The notes beneath the pieces are model-generated. The model worked only from the letters and a program-made list of their open reading frames with translations, did no database searches and was not told where the DNA came from. This document shows, piece after piece, positions 35,601 through 47,213 of a DNA stretch of 64,000 nucleotides. The translations under genes and the position numbers were made by a program. How positions within the stretch are numbered: the stretch's first letter is position 1; the number at the start of each line of letters is the position of its first letter. Source of the DNA: Tetranychus cinnabarinus (taxonomy: Eukaryota > Arthropoda > Arachnida > Trombidiformes > Tetranychidae); contig WHVY01000003.1 of NCBI GenBank assembly GCA_022266195.1, positions 5,394,001-5,458,000 of the forward strand, written 5' to 3'.

Positions 35601-38600
35601 TGCCATCAATGACAGATTGGTGAGTACGAAGTATCAGGATAACCTGGTTAAGGTATGAAGCACAGCATCGACGTATCTGCCAGGGTGGAAGTGAATGAGG
35701 CAGTGAACATGACATTACTTTAGTTAGATGGTCTTTCAGTTCACTTCGTGAGGTTAAAACGCAATCATTGATTATTTGCTTTTCAATGTTGAACTCTTCA
35801 AATGACAATCGTGACCAAACTGGAGTTCGAGTTAAACCTAAAGTTAAAAAAAGAGAAAGTAAAAGACATTAAAACATTGTTTAATTGACAATTAATGTCC
35901 AATTAATATTTGCTTCTTTAATATTTTAACCAGCTTTTGCTACTTTTTCATGTCGCTAACAGATTGATTCAAAATTGGTTCAATATTTGCATTCATCGTT
36001 ATCCATGTTTACCCAAGTCTACTGTGTTTAGATATTGAATTGGCTTTAATCAGATGAAGCAAAGGAAAGATTGAGAAGGAAAAATGAAAATTTCTTCATT
36101 GCTGGAAAATTGTATTTACAATCAAATTTAAAAATGAAATTTACAATAAAATTCAATATTCAAATAAAAATGTTTGAGAAACAGACATCAATCTATTTAA
36201 TCAATTGCTACAAGACAAAACTTGAGATTTAATTATGTTAATTTCAAGATCGCCTGAAACGGAATTGAAGACTTCACATGAAATGCAAAAATTTGAAGCT
36301 TCCATTTACATAGCTAAGTCGATTCAGAATAATCTTTTTTTTGGGTTCACATTTGGTTTTGAATATAATCTGAATTATAAATCTATTTATATTAAAGATT
36401 CAACTAAGTAATCAGATTTGTCTTGACAGCTTTTCCCAAAATTGTTGACAAACAGATTCGAAGCCAATGAAATGAAAAACTAATTCGAGGCACAAATAAT
36501 GGTCATTACATTCACTGGAGGTTCAAATGTTCTCAATGGTCAATTTAACTAAGGAGGAGGACAGAATTCGCCTGCGAAACAGATTTTTTTGAAACTGTTT
36601 TTTTCTGATGTAAAATAGCTTCAAAAACACATAGCTTTAAACCATTTTTTTGTACCCGAAGCCGTTTTCGAGAAAATGGCCTTAAAATTTTTTTAAGTAA
36701 AACAGGAATTTTTAGACCAATCTTATCGTGCTGATCATGAATATCTGATCTGTTTTATGATCTGACATTTGGTTCATGAGAAAACATGAAAAACATGTAT
36801 AAAAATGTATAAAACGGACCCTTTCGATTTATGAGATGATGAATATTGTGGAACCACGATCAAAACTATTTTAACTAGTGCAGTTTTAAATTCTAAATCT
36901 CATGGTATTATTAAAATTCAGATATCACCTGACAAACGGTGTGCGAAATTGATTTGAAAAGTATTTTATGTCATAGATAGCAAATTAGTTGCAGGGACAA
37001 TCGGTATGGTGGAACCACGATCAAAACTATTTTTTCTAGTGCAGTTTATGATTTTGAATCTTATGGTTATATCAAAATCCATCTATTACCTGACAAACAG
37101 TGTGCGAAATCGGTTTGAAAAGTCTACTGATGCCATTGAGTTTTCATCGCTTGATGAGGCATTCTATGGGCTGCGAGCACGACAAAACCTATTTTGTCAG
37201 ATGCAGTTCTTGATAATTTAATCCTTTAATTTAGGTTGCAGATACGGGAATGTCCCTGTAATTAATTTGCTATCTATGACATTTAATACTTTTCAAACCG
37301 ATTTCGCACACTGTTTGTCAGGTGATAGCTGGATTTTGATATAACCATCAGATTCAGAATTGCAAACTGCACTAGAAAAAATAGTTTTGATTGTGGTTCC
37401 ACCTGATCGAGTGTCCCTTCAACCTATTCGCTTTCTATGGCATGAAAAGACTTTTCAAACCGATTGCGCACACTGTTTGTCAGGTAATAGCTGGATTTTG
37501 ATATAACCATAAGATTTAGAATTTAAAACTGCACTAGTTAAAATAGTTTTGATCGTGGTTCCACAATATTCATCATCTCATAAATCGAAAGGGTCCGTTT
37601 TATACATTTTTATACATGTTTTCACATGTTTTCTCATGAACCAAATGTCAGATCATAAAACAGATCAGATATTCATGATCAGCATGATAAGATTGGTCTA
37701 AAAATTCCTGTTTTACTTAAGAAAATTTTAAGGCCATTTTCTCGAAAACGGCTTCGGGTACAAAAAAATGGTTTAAAGCTATGTGTTTTTGAAGCTATTT
37801 TACATCAGAAAAAAACAGTTTCAAAAAAATCTATTTCGAGGCATTTTTCCCTATTCTTTTAGTCCTCATCCTTACTTGATTGGAAAAGTGTAATATTTAC
37901 GTAAAAGGATTTAAAATGGAATCATTTGTGTATTATAAATGATGAGTAAAATGGCGAGTAAAGGACTTGAAGTTTTCATGATCAATTCAGAATATGTTGA
38001 AGCAAAGTCTAATCAAATGCCCAGGGATACCTTTACCTATTAAAGGACAAGCTTTGTTTAATTAGGTTTTGATCAAAGGTAAACAACAAATGTACATTTA
38101 ACAAAAGAGTTAATAAAGTAAACAGTATCATTATTCACATTTACCAGCCTTAACCAGAAAAAAATGGATCAATATTTTTATTCGTAAAAATTAATTTTCC
38201 ACAAACAATGCAAATTAATTAATCAAATCAAGGTTCATACAATTAGTTAATTATCATTTTTCAAGGATAAATGATTAATGAATCTAATTGGAACATAAAA
38301 AATGCATAATTGTACAATTGGAAAGCAGATCAAAAGGAAAGGTAAAAAGGCAAAGAAATGGAAAGGATTCAAATTGTTTGTTCAACTCTTTCATGGATCT
38401 AATAACCTATTAGAGCAACAAGCCAATGAAAGCTGGTGTAACTGCTGTAAGGTGTTGACTGAGGCAGAAAAAGTAACGGCAAAAGTCAGAGACAACCTGT
38501 TAATCATGGAAGGCAATTTGATGAGAAACATTTTCTTGGTAGTTTGGGTGAAGAAAAGGGTTTCAACAACACTTGAACAGGGAAGGGAAAGAGATGTAAT

Positions 38601-41600
38601 TTAGGTTGAAGCAAATAACATGAGTTGACTTATTCAAGAATCCAAATCATTTATGGTAAAGTTGGTTAAAGATGTTTAAGTGAACCAATTCATTTGGAAA
38701 TCGTTTCTGAAGGAACAAAAGTTCTTGCGTAAATTTCATCTTCATTCAAATGAAAATATTCATTTTTATAATTCTTATCATTTCAGGCTATTTATTCAAT
38801 CGATAAAAAAAATAGTCTCAATGATCATCGCTTTCCAAAAGAAAATTACAAAATTTCAATATTGATTAAAATGATATTTACTCAATTTACAGCAATATTG
38901 AAACATTTATTACGAAACTAAATAATCTAGTTTCACCAATCAAGTGGAATCACATGAGAACTCGAGAATGGAAAATTCACTGGAGAATAAAAGAGTTTTT
39001 AAAATTCATGGCAGAACTCGATTTTTTATAAAAAAACTGATAAAGAGGAAAGCAAGTTCAGTTCTAAATAAGTTAAAGAGTTTCTTTGAACATTGAAGTC
39101 CACCATTAGTTTGTAACGGTGTGAAGGGTTGAAAATGAATTAGCTTCACATGATCTGACTGTTCAGAGAAAGAAATGGAATAATCTGGTTCGAAGTAAAA
39201 CGAAGAGAAATAATGAAAAGTATTCACAAATGATTCAATCTGCTCTTTACATGACTCTACGAATCTCAATTTATCATGTCTTTTCAAGAGTAAGAAAAGC
39301 TATCCACTAAACTCATCCTCAGATATCATTAGTCTTTCACTGCTTTCCATGAAAGAGAAAGGGTTCAAGCAGCTGAGATGATTTAATAACCAACTTGCAA
39401 ATTCAAGAGATCGAGGCTTCTCTATGTTTTTTATCAAGTTGCCTGAAAAGAGATCAAATTGAAGCTGAAAAGATCACAGATACTTTTAAAGATTCCAGCA
39501 GCTTTATTAGATAAAAATTTCATAACTTGGATAATCAAATAACTCTCATTTGATAATCGAAAATCGAATAAAAAATGTGAAGAAAAATCAGGAAAATTCA
39601 CAAATTTTTCTCAACAAAATTCAAAGCCAAAACTGTTTGATTTGTCCATCAAAATTCATCCCAGTTTCACGATTAGAAATTTGAAACAACAATTATTGAA
39701 TTCTTGACTTTGGCCAAGTTTTCAATGGATAATTGTTTTACCGATGAAACACATTTCCCAGACTTATCCTGAAGAATCAATATTCACTGAAATCATTACC
39801 TAATATTTGACCATTAAATTGAAGAAACAAGTGAAATGTTGGAAGAAAAGCAAACCTTTGGTCAGTAAATGTTGACTTTGAAATGTGATAGATGATAATA
39901 ATGTTGAATCAATACATTTTACCAGCAACTAGAAATGATATATTACTGTACTATTCGGGTTAACAAGTTTATTATTACAATTGGTTAGTTTTTGGGTTCA
40001 TATTTTTACTGGTTAAGAAATCATTTTGCCTGTTATTATAATAAATGTATATTAATAAATACATAAATTACGATTGATAAGGTTAAATAACGAGAATGCA
40101 AGAGGTAATCAAGTGGAGGAGAAGAAGGAAAAATAATAATCAATAAGACGGTAAATAGTGATATTTGGTATATAAGGTAAGTGAACATAAAAAGATGAAA
40201 ATGAAATGCCAGATAATTTGTAAGTTTGTTTTTTCTGTTCCTTCCCTACGCACACAATCAAATCATTAATTCAACATTTTGTGGTGCAAAACTGAGTAAC
40301 GATATAACATGAGTGAAAAAAGTAAAAGTTGCCTGAAAAGAGTTTGCTAATCATTTGAAATGTCAACATTTTTCAATTGAAAACCTTTCCATCTCGTCAT
40401 TGATCAACTGTGAATAAAAATTTGAAATGTTTGTATTAAAGTAATATATCAAAGGATAAACCTTTTTTTTACCCAATCAATACAAATCAATTATCAAGCC
40501 TTAACGATGAAATAATGTCAGTTTCATCGTCAGTTTTTTTTCTCAGTTGAACTTGAACAGTCAAGGAAGGCAAAAATGAAACTGAAGTACGAGTGACAGA
40601 CTAACCAGTGAACCAGATTTTGTGAGAATCTCTTAGATTGGAAAGATGATGATCAAGATGAGTAAAGATGTGAACACAAAAAAGAGATGAAAGATTGGAA
40701 AGTTCAAGATGGAAAGATGAAGGAAAAGTTGAACCAGAAAAAAGTAGAGTTTGCATTGACACAGGCTTGGATTGTTAACTTGAATTTAAAAAATGAAACG
40801 TAAAAGGATGATGAAGATGAACGATGTTTGTGTTGAAGGATGAAAAGTCCAAGTCAGGGTAAAAGATGACGATAAAATGAACAAAATGGCAGAATACTTT
40901 TAAAGAATCAAGAAAAATATGAACAAACTGAATTACAATTGTGTGTACAATTTTGCGTGAACAAAGTGCAACAAGATTTACTGTTTGCCAAAACTAGCAA
41001 AATTCAATTTTTTGTTGCTTTTCAACAAAAAAATGATTCTCAAACAATTTCATTTCTGGAAATACATTTAAATAAATTATCAACCATTGAAATTGGAATC
41101 AATTTTTTCTCAATTTCAAAGATTGATCTAAATTTCCAAGTCTTTACTTTCAATGATTTATGAGAGTTAAATCAAGACATGAACTAACTGCAAAACTGGA
41201 AAGACATTGGTTGGAACCGATTAGTATTTAGATTTGAAAGATTGTAATTATAATTGAAAATGTAAATCCAATTATGATTAAATGTTTCGACGTTTTTTTT
41301 CTTGTTTCATTCAATTTTCAATGAATTTGGGTGATTTTGGGTTTTCTTGGTTAAATTGATGGAATGATATGGAAAAAGATTAACAAGGGAAAGTAAAAAT
41401 TAATGTTGATGAGAATCATTGAGCCTTTTCAGTTGAGTTTAATCTGGATGAAAGAGATGGAAAAGATGAAAAGAAAATGAAAGAATGGAAAAAGCTTATC
41501 AAATGAATTGAATGGAAAAATATTGTTATTATCTGAATAACGTTGAATGGAAAGAAATGGTTCAACGTTAATTGTTAAATGGATCAGAATTTAACTTGAA

Positions 41601-44600
41601 TCAATATTCATTTAATATGAAAATTGATGGTTTAAGTAAGAAAATATATGAGATTTTCAAGCTATTAGGTAAACCCAAAAGTTTTTATCGGTTTTTGATG
41701 ATTAGTTTAAAATGATTAATAAATATTGTAAACATTATTTAATTGTTTCGATTTTTTCAAAATAGTTTAATTAATGTCTGTTCTCTAATTTGCTACAAAT
41801 TTCATGATTAAAAACATTGATTTAGATACTTAAATTTTGATTTAATTAAATCATCATATTTTGAAATTTCCCTTAACAAAGCGAATTGCTGATTAAAATT
41901 GATCAACAATTAAGAATAAAAAAAAATTAATATCGATCGAAAGCTATAATTCCATGTAATTACTGATAAAAATTCAATGATTCTAATCATTACCATCTTT
42001 TAATTATTTCAGCATAATCAAGTCTTCATTTAACATTGAATCTCCATAGAGTTGGTATTTTTTAATTTTTTGAGATTTATCTAAAAATTCAATGTAAATT
42101 TCTCATAGAAAATCGTCAAAAAAACGCAATTTTATCATCAATCAAGCAGAATAATTAACTAATGGCAATGATTAGAATTTTCAAATTTTTATTAGAGATT
42201 ACATGGAATTAAAGCTTTCGATCAATGTTAATTTTACTTGATTCTCAATTGTTGATCAATTTTAATCAACAATTCAATACGAGAGGGGCAATTTGCAAAA
42301 AAATGATGACTTAATTAAATCAGAATTCAAGTGCCTTAATCAGTGTTTTTAATCATGAAATTTGGAGCAAATTAAAGAAAAAAGTTTGATTGAATATCTT
42401 GGAAAAAATGAAAACAATTGAATAAATTTTACTATATTAATTGACTGTTTGAAATCAACAATTAAAAAAACCGATAAAAACTTTTGGGTTTACCTAATAT
42501 TATTGGTAAACTTATCATGATTCTTGTTAGAGTGTCATTCCTACAAATACAAGATTTTCTTTCTCCATCTTCATGTAATATTAATGATGAATATGAGCTG
42601 ATTCAGACAGAACTAAAACTAACCATAGATGTTGTTTGAATGTTGAATAAATTTTTGTATCTACTTTTAACAGTCGCTTATAATGGACTGTATAAGTTGA
42701 CACAAAAAATTGTAAAATTTTGGGTTTCAAGGTTTGTGGTTCAATTTGGTTATTATTGGGATTGAGGGAAAACGCAGAAATGGTTGCATTTTCATCATGA
42801 TGTAACATGGGAAAAGGAATGAAACAAGATATGAAGATGAGTTAACATGAGGTAGAAAAAAAATAATCATGAAAGGGATTAAAATCGATAAAGTTGAATA
42901 GGAAAAGGGAAAAGATAGAGAATCTCAGGAAAGAAGAAAAAAAGGATAAAATTGATTTGGACTGAGGGAATTGGAATAAGTTTGATAATAGAGAGTAAAA
43001 ATGGTTAGCAGTGGAATGGGAAGAAGGAGAAGAGGAACAAGAAGATGGTGATGATAAAAATGAAGATGGAAGAGCAAGAGCAAGTTAAAGGAAATCAATA
43101 AATCTAAATGGAAACAACAATCGACCTTTTTGCCAGCAGAAAACATATGATCAAGATACATGAACGGTGTTAACTAATGTTTAACTGAAACAATATTTTT
43201 ACACGCCTCTGTTAATTCAATATCATCATCATCAAGAATCATCATCACCTTGATAGCAATTACAGTATATCATGTAAAGAAAAATTTACAGCGACAGATA
43301 ATAAAAGCTATACATGGATGATAATGACGATGAAGGAATAGAGGACAGATAAGAAGTAAAAATGTTCAAGTACAAAAAGACTAATGGTTTCTGCGTGAAA
43401 GCTGACTGTTGCTCATAATTGTTACCAATATCAATGTAATATATATTTGGGTAACAATCAACTTGATGAGCTGAATGTTAAAGCTACTGTAAATGGCGCT
43501 CCTGTCTTTACCCAAAGTAAATCTCAACACTTTTTGTCTTCATTGTTTAATGCACATTCACGTGATTCTCTCTATTCATGAATATTCAGTCAATATTTAT
43601 TGTTGCTCTTGAGTGTCTTTTCTGTTTCCTTCATTCCCTCTGTCTTTATCCAGTGAGTTGATCATGCAATATAAATTCTATTCTGAAATGGAAAAGAAGA
43701 TGAGAGAGAAAAAAAGAGGTTAGCAAAGAAATGATTAGGATGATGATAATGTGAAAGATGGAAAGAAATGAGGATTTTTTCTCATCATCATTTGTTATCC
43801 ACTGATAACAGTGAAAATCAATTTGTGATTGTCACCGTTTGCCTGAGGGTGGGTAAGATAACGATATCATATTACCATGGAGGAAGCAAGAGTCAAGTCA
43901 ATTTCCACCTGGTTTCAATATAAAAAAGTACTGTTATTATATTTATTGGATCATTTTTTACTCTTCTTTTCATCGTTTTCTTTTCCAACCTTTTTCCGCT
44001 ATTTCACTTGGTTATTTCAATTTTAGAATCCATTTTTGAATCAATATTTAATCAGTGTTGACTATATCTTGACAATAAATCAACAGTTTTGATCGTCAAT
44101 GGAAAAGAAGAAAAAAATAATCAAGATTAGGTGTGAAGATAGTGAAGGTTAAGTTGAGGTGGAACAAAATAACAGCTTTTAAATGCATCAGTTTTCAACC
44201 TTTTAAAGAAGCAAAGGAAAACTGATAACTTTTTTTCTTCATTTTATATAACCTTAATCACTGAGTTTATCCCTTACCTTTGTAACATAAAACAGATCGG
44301 AAACGAGCCATTTCCGGCTTTTGGACCACTCGGGCCATAAAAACATCTCTTAACTGGTCAATATTTAGTTCACGGTCGATAAAAAGAAGGCAAGTGCTTA
44401 TAGAGTTTATCTTGGTTCTCGGGCCAAGATTATTATTTGAACCTAAACTGTTTGGATTATTATTGTTCTGGTTGTCATCATCATTTGAGCTGCATTTTGT
44501 TCGTGAAGCTATACTCTGTGGAATCAACCAGTATGATTCAATGGGAGTTGTTTCAATCATGGTTGCCGGATTTCCTTTAGAACAGCAATTTAGACACTTT

Positions 44601-45274
44601 AAAATCAGGATTGCTGGAATCAGAAAACAGGACAATGTTAGGACAACCGGCAGGCCAGTGATTAATGCCAGTAGAGTAAAAAATAGGGTTAATAGGAAAA
44701 AGGAAGCTATTGAACGATCTAGTGGATGTTTCAGGTATTTAATTGGCCTCGATTTGATTCCACCATAACCATGGCTTAGCTTCTTTTTGATCTTTGACTT
44801 TTTATTGTTTTTAACCAATATCTTGATACGTTGATTGAGGTGAGATTCATCGATGGATGAGTATGAATCGTCAACTGAATGAGGAGAAGGCAGAGAAGCT
44901 TGTTCAAATTGTGAAGTAAGATGTTGATGGTATTGATGGTATGAAGTAAATTGAAGATGACTTGGTGAATGTGAATGATTCCTATACACTGGACAAGGAT
45001 CAGAAAGGTATGATGTTGTAGATTGTGGATCATCTTCATTGTTTGGAGCCGACCTTCTATCACTGTCATCATGGTCAATTGGTGATCTCGATTCAGCCAG
45101 ATAGTCACTGTCACAGTATCCAGGTGACGGGTGTGAGGCAAGTGATGATGAAGATGGTGGATCAATGGGTTGTATTCGTATTCTAGTTGATTGCAGTGGA
45201 TTGGGTGATGATGCATCATTATCTTCCTCATCTGGATCAGTGTCATGCTTATCTAAAAAACTTTTATCCAGCAT
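23440..45274 (-). CDS. WS/DGAT-type O-acyltransferase, membrane-anchored, five coding exons
   Basis: Exons 45274-44278, 35837-35025, 33551-33393, 24458-23767 and 23673-23440 join in phase (1, 1, 1, 0) into 964 residues. The order is: Ser/Pro/His-rich disordered N-terminus (1-180), a hydrophobic segment (about 188-230), the acyl-binding half with HQSVIDG at 405-411 in place of HHxxxDG, the NDVILAAV block near 595, and the WS_DGAT C-terminal half with SNLQGPG (713-719) and SYGDKL (about 750). A charged coiled coil (about 820-870) and a Ser-rich tail follow. The family moves acyl groups from acyl-CoA to alcohols or diacylglycerol, making wax esters or storage lipid. This protein is about twice the bacterial length. 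The second motif His, the presumed general base, is Gln, so activity is uncertain. Untranslated 5' exons upstream were not found. Confidence 0.92.
23767..24458 (-). CDS. Acyltransferase coding exon 4: WS_DGAT C-terminal half
   Basis: It starts at acceptor CAG/GAGCCATTCC and encodes PRLWEIRHNMEELKTSADP, SSVCLSNLQGPGTEVSIGSH, ITFNTISYGDKLFVSVSSS and a charged helical stretch ending KSIAEYAMHNIVINVE. The donor is GAG/GTTTAT at 23766. The SN(x)QGPG and SYG blocks are the diagnostic C-terminal signatures of the family. Confidence 0.93.
27498..28034. mobile_element. 537-bp foldback element with ~190-bp arms
   Basis: The left arm (about 27498-27692) and right arm (about 27843-28034) are imperfect inverted repeats around a roughly 150-bp centre. 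Shared blocks include GGTCATTTAGTTATTTGGCC and the outer GGCG...ATCCTTGACGGTCGTTTG. TA flanks both ends (27496-27497, 28035-28036). The centre is non-coding. A diverged arm of the same family occurs at 20981-21112. Confidence 0.88.
29663..30127. mobile_element. PIF/Harbinger-like MITE, 465 bp
   Basis: The terminal inverted repeats of about 35 bp begin A/GGGTGAATCCGATCAAGAA and are otherwise perfect. TAA on both sides (29660-29662, 30128-30130) matches the 3-bp TWA duplication of PIF/Harbinger elements. A small palindrome built on TGTGACG...CGTCACA lies inside near 29738-29760. No coding sequence. Confidence 0.88.
31721..31743. repeat. (ATT)n microsatellite
   Basis: Seven ATT units in acyltransferase intron 3. 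Confidence 0.9.
33393..33551 (-). CDS. Acyltransferase coding exon 3
   Basis: A 159-bp exon with phase-1 introns on both sides. It encodes RRYMVARNITNPPDIGISLP and VDIRG, the 'vPvslR' block of the family, then NYVVLTLPLP. It is too short to stand out as an ORF and was found by splice sites and phase. The open plus-strand frame over it is a shadow. Confidence 0.9.
33552..35024. other. Acyltransferase intron 2 (1.5 kb)
   Basis: AT-rich sequence without a gene or repeat that I can recognise. Splice sites are consensus on the minus strand (donor GTAAAC at 35024, acceptor TTTTTCCAG at 33552). Confidence 0.8.
35025..35837 (-). CDS. Acyltransferase coding exon 2: catalytic motif region
   Basis: Residues 333-603. 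It carries LRTHQSVIDGIGMAKLL, the position of the HHxxxDG motif, a second hydrophobic segment (about 454-479, LTFSLWIIWAF), a low-complexity Asn-rich insert (about 513-546) absent from compact family members, and CLNDVILAAV at the end. The acceptor is at 35838-35839 and the donor at 35023-35024. Confidence 0.93.
36549..37876. mobile_element. Large foldback element, ~1.33 kb, with nested 161-bp repeats
   Basis: The left half is mirrored by the right half. 36583-36850, with blocks such as CCCGAAGCCGTTTTCGAGAA, reappears inverted at 37560-37835. Inside each arm a roughly 161-bp module beginning GGAACCACGATCAAAACTAT is present twice (about 36851 and 37012 on the left; inverted, ending near 37400 and 37562, on the right). 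A short unmatched centre lies near 37165-37240. The outermost match is TAAGGAGGAGGAC with the inverted GTCCTCATCCTTAC. No transposase is visible. The class is uncertain (Foldback- or MULE-like long-TIR element). Confidence 0.87.
41668..42494. mobile_element. 827-bp foldback MITE with TA flanks
   Basis: The ends are inverted repeats beginning GGTAAACCCAAAAGTTTTTA (about 30 bp perfect). A second strongly matching inverted pair lies inside, about 41888-41995 against 42164-42272, sharing CAATGATTCTAATCATT-like and AGCTTTCGATC blocks. TA at 41666-41667 and 42495-42496 is the likely target duplication. Non-coding. Confidence 0.87.
44278..45274 (-). CDS. Acyltransferase coding exon 1: disordered N-terminus and membrane segment
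   Basis: The exon gives residues 1-332 and ends in the donor AAAG/GTAAGG. It is rich in Ser, Asp, His and Pro up to about residue 145. A Lys-rich patch follows (KNNKKSKIKKK), then a hairpin-like hydrophobic stretch, FFLLTLFFTLLALITGLPVV and onward. From about 243 (TPIESYWLIPQ) the acyltransferase fold begins, interrupted by an Asn-rich loop. The ATG at 45274 is the first in frame. I see no acceptor just upstream, but a further exon cannot be excluded. Confidence 0.88.
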
Positions 45275-47182
45275 TCGTCTTGATGGTGATAAGTGTAATC
45301 AATTGAAACATTGAGATGATAACAACGCATACCCAGCAAAATGGAATGACAAGAAAATGAATCGATTAAGCTCGCTTATGGCCAAAATCAAGTTGAGTAG
45401 AAGCAAAAGCATGATGAATCGTGCAAAAATGATATTTTGTTGGAAAAATCACAAGTTTTAGTCATTGATTGAGCAAAAAACATCATTGACTTTTTTTCTT
45501 ATTAATGATACGCTGAATATAGAAAGGGTCCTTTTTGGTCAACAAGATCACATTAATTGGATTGAAGCAGCAACATAATGGTAGCTAAAAATCGAGTCAG
45601 CAATAAACAAAGTTAGATGATTTAGCATGTTCAACATAACTAGTTTCATTACGGTTTGGAATTTCACTGATTAATTACAAAAGAAAAGAATCCAAGTGTT
45701 GAACATTTGATAAAAATAGATGTATGTTAATGTTCATTTAACAAAAGAAACCATCAAATGGTTACAAAAAAGTAAGTATTCAATAAAAGAACAAAAACGA
45801 GCTTGAATTAGGTGATCAGTTTGTGGTTTGCCGGTTCATTATTAATGGTAAAAACGGTTGAAAATAACAGCTTTAATAGCAAAATGTATCGCAATTTTTG
45901 ATGATTTGTTGGCTAATGTAAATATGGTGAGATAAAATGTAACGCGCGAAGTGTAAACAATATGGCTGATTAATTGAAGTTATTGATCGTTAATTAAAAT
46001 GAACAAGTGAGAAAAGAAGAGAAGAGAAAGAGAGATCACAAGTTAAGTAAAGAAGAGTCGAATTGGGTAACAGGAATGGATATGAACTGAGTAAATTGAA
46101 TAAAACTAATCATTTATAATCGAAGGTTGTTATTAGAAGGAAATTGGTTCCAAAAGTAAAATGGCCATTAGAATGATAACCAAAAATTGTCAAGTTGATG
46201 AGATGATTACAAAAAAAGATAATAATAACCAGATAAACAGATAAATAACTGTAAAGCCAAAAACGAACTGTTAACGGTGGTAATGATGTTGGTTATGTGG
46301 TCGTAACTCCTGTTGACTATCAAATAGACACAATCACCAGACAGAAAAAGGCTATGAAGAGGTAAAAAATAACTGAACACAGGGAACAAAAGGTAACACC
46401 ATGAGTAAACGAAGAAGCAAAATCTGTAATAATGCAAATTATCAGAATTTTAATGAACCCAAAAGAGAGGCAAATAAATAAATAACTAAATAAGATGGAG
46501 CAAAAATCGAGTTGACTTGTTTGATTAACAACACAGAACACACACAAATAGCAGATGATGATCAATGAGTTAAACCTTCTCGTCTGATTCACTTGTTTAA
46601 CCACGTAAGCTACTGACATCTATCATTCACCCAATAAACCAAGATTGGGAGTGACATTTTTGGGTTACTCTGGTTACAAAAAGGCTAACTTCATTAGCTT
46701 TTTTCGTGATTAGTTTATTGTAATTTTACAATTCAACAGTTACAATTAATTTATTACAAATATTTAGAGTATGATTATACTCTATACTCGCATGTGACTC
46801 TAAACATTCACCAAGCTTTACCAGTTTTTGGTAAAAGTTGGTTTCAAATTAAATCAAAACCAGGTTTAATCTTCATATCGTCTTTCAACTTTAACCCATT
46901 TCGTATTTTAATTTCCACCTTTAACCAAAACAACTTGAGGAGAAACCAATTTTTCGTCTTCTTATAACCTATCAACTATTAAATAATTGGAGTGGAAATT
47001 AATTTTAATTGCCAACTTGTGAGTTGCCGGTGTAATTTGATTTGCTCACAGGTTGTTTCCAGATTTGTTTGTTACACAGCCAAAGGAGTAAAGCGATTAA
47101 TTTTAATTTCTATATTCTATCTTCTTAATTATTTCATTTTAATTTATTAATATTGTTCCATCTCTACAATAATGTAACCATT

Positions 47183-47213
47183 GTCATCATCATTATCATC
47201 ATCATCATCATCA
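47183..47213. repeat. (ATC)n microsatellite
   Basis: About ten ATC units with one ATT interruption, read as Asp codons on the minus strand, in non-coding sequence. Confidence 0.9.

Larger units (their letters stand above)
35838..44277. other. Acyltransferase intron 1 (8.4 kb)
   Basis: It holds two large foldback elements (36549-37876 and 41668-42494). Elsewhere it is unique AT-rich sequence with open frames up to 100 codons, such as a Lys-rich one at 38302-38604, that show no family features. Confidence 0.65.

Noticed and set aside
38302..38604. Plus-strand 100-codon Lys-rich frame
   Set aside because: The composition follows the AT-rich background and there is no motif, signal peptide or neighbouring exon. 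It sits in an intron of the opposite strand.
46320..46619. Minus-strand 99-codon hydrophobic frame
   Set aside because: The Phe/Ile/Cys runs come from T-rich codons and resemble several other chance frames nearby; no transporter family pattern.
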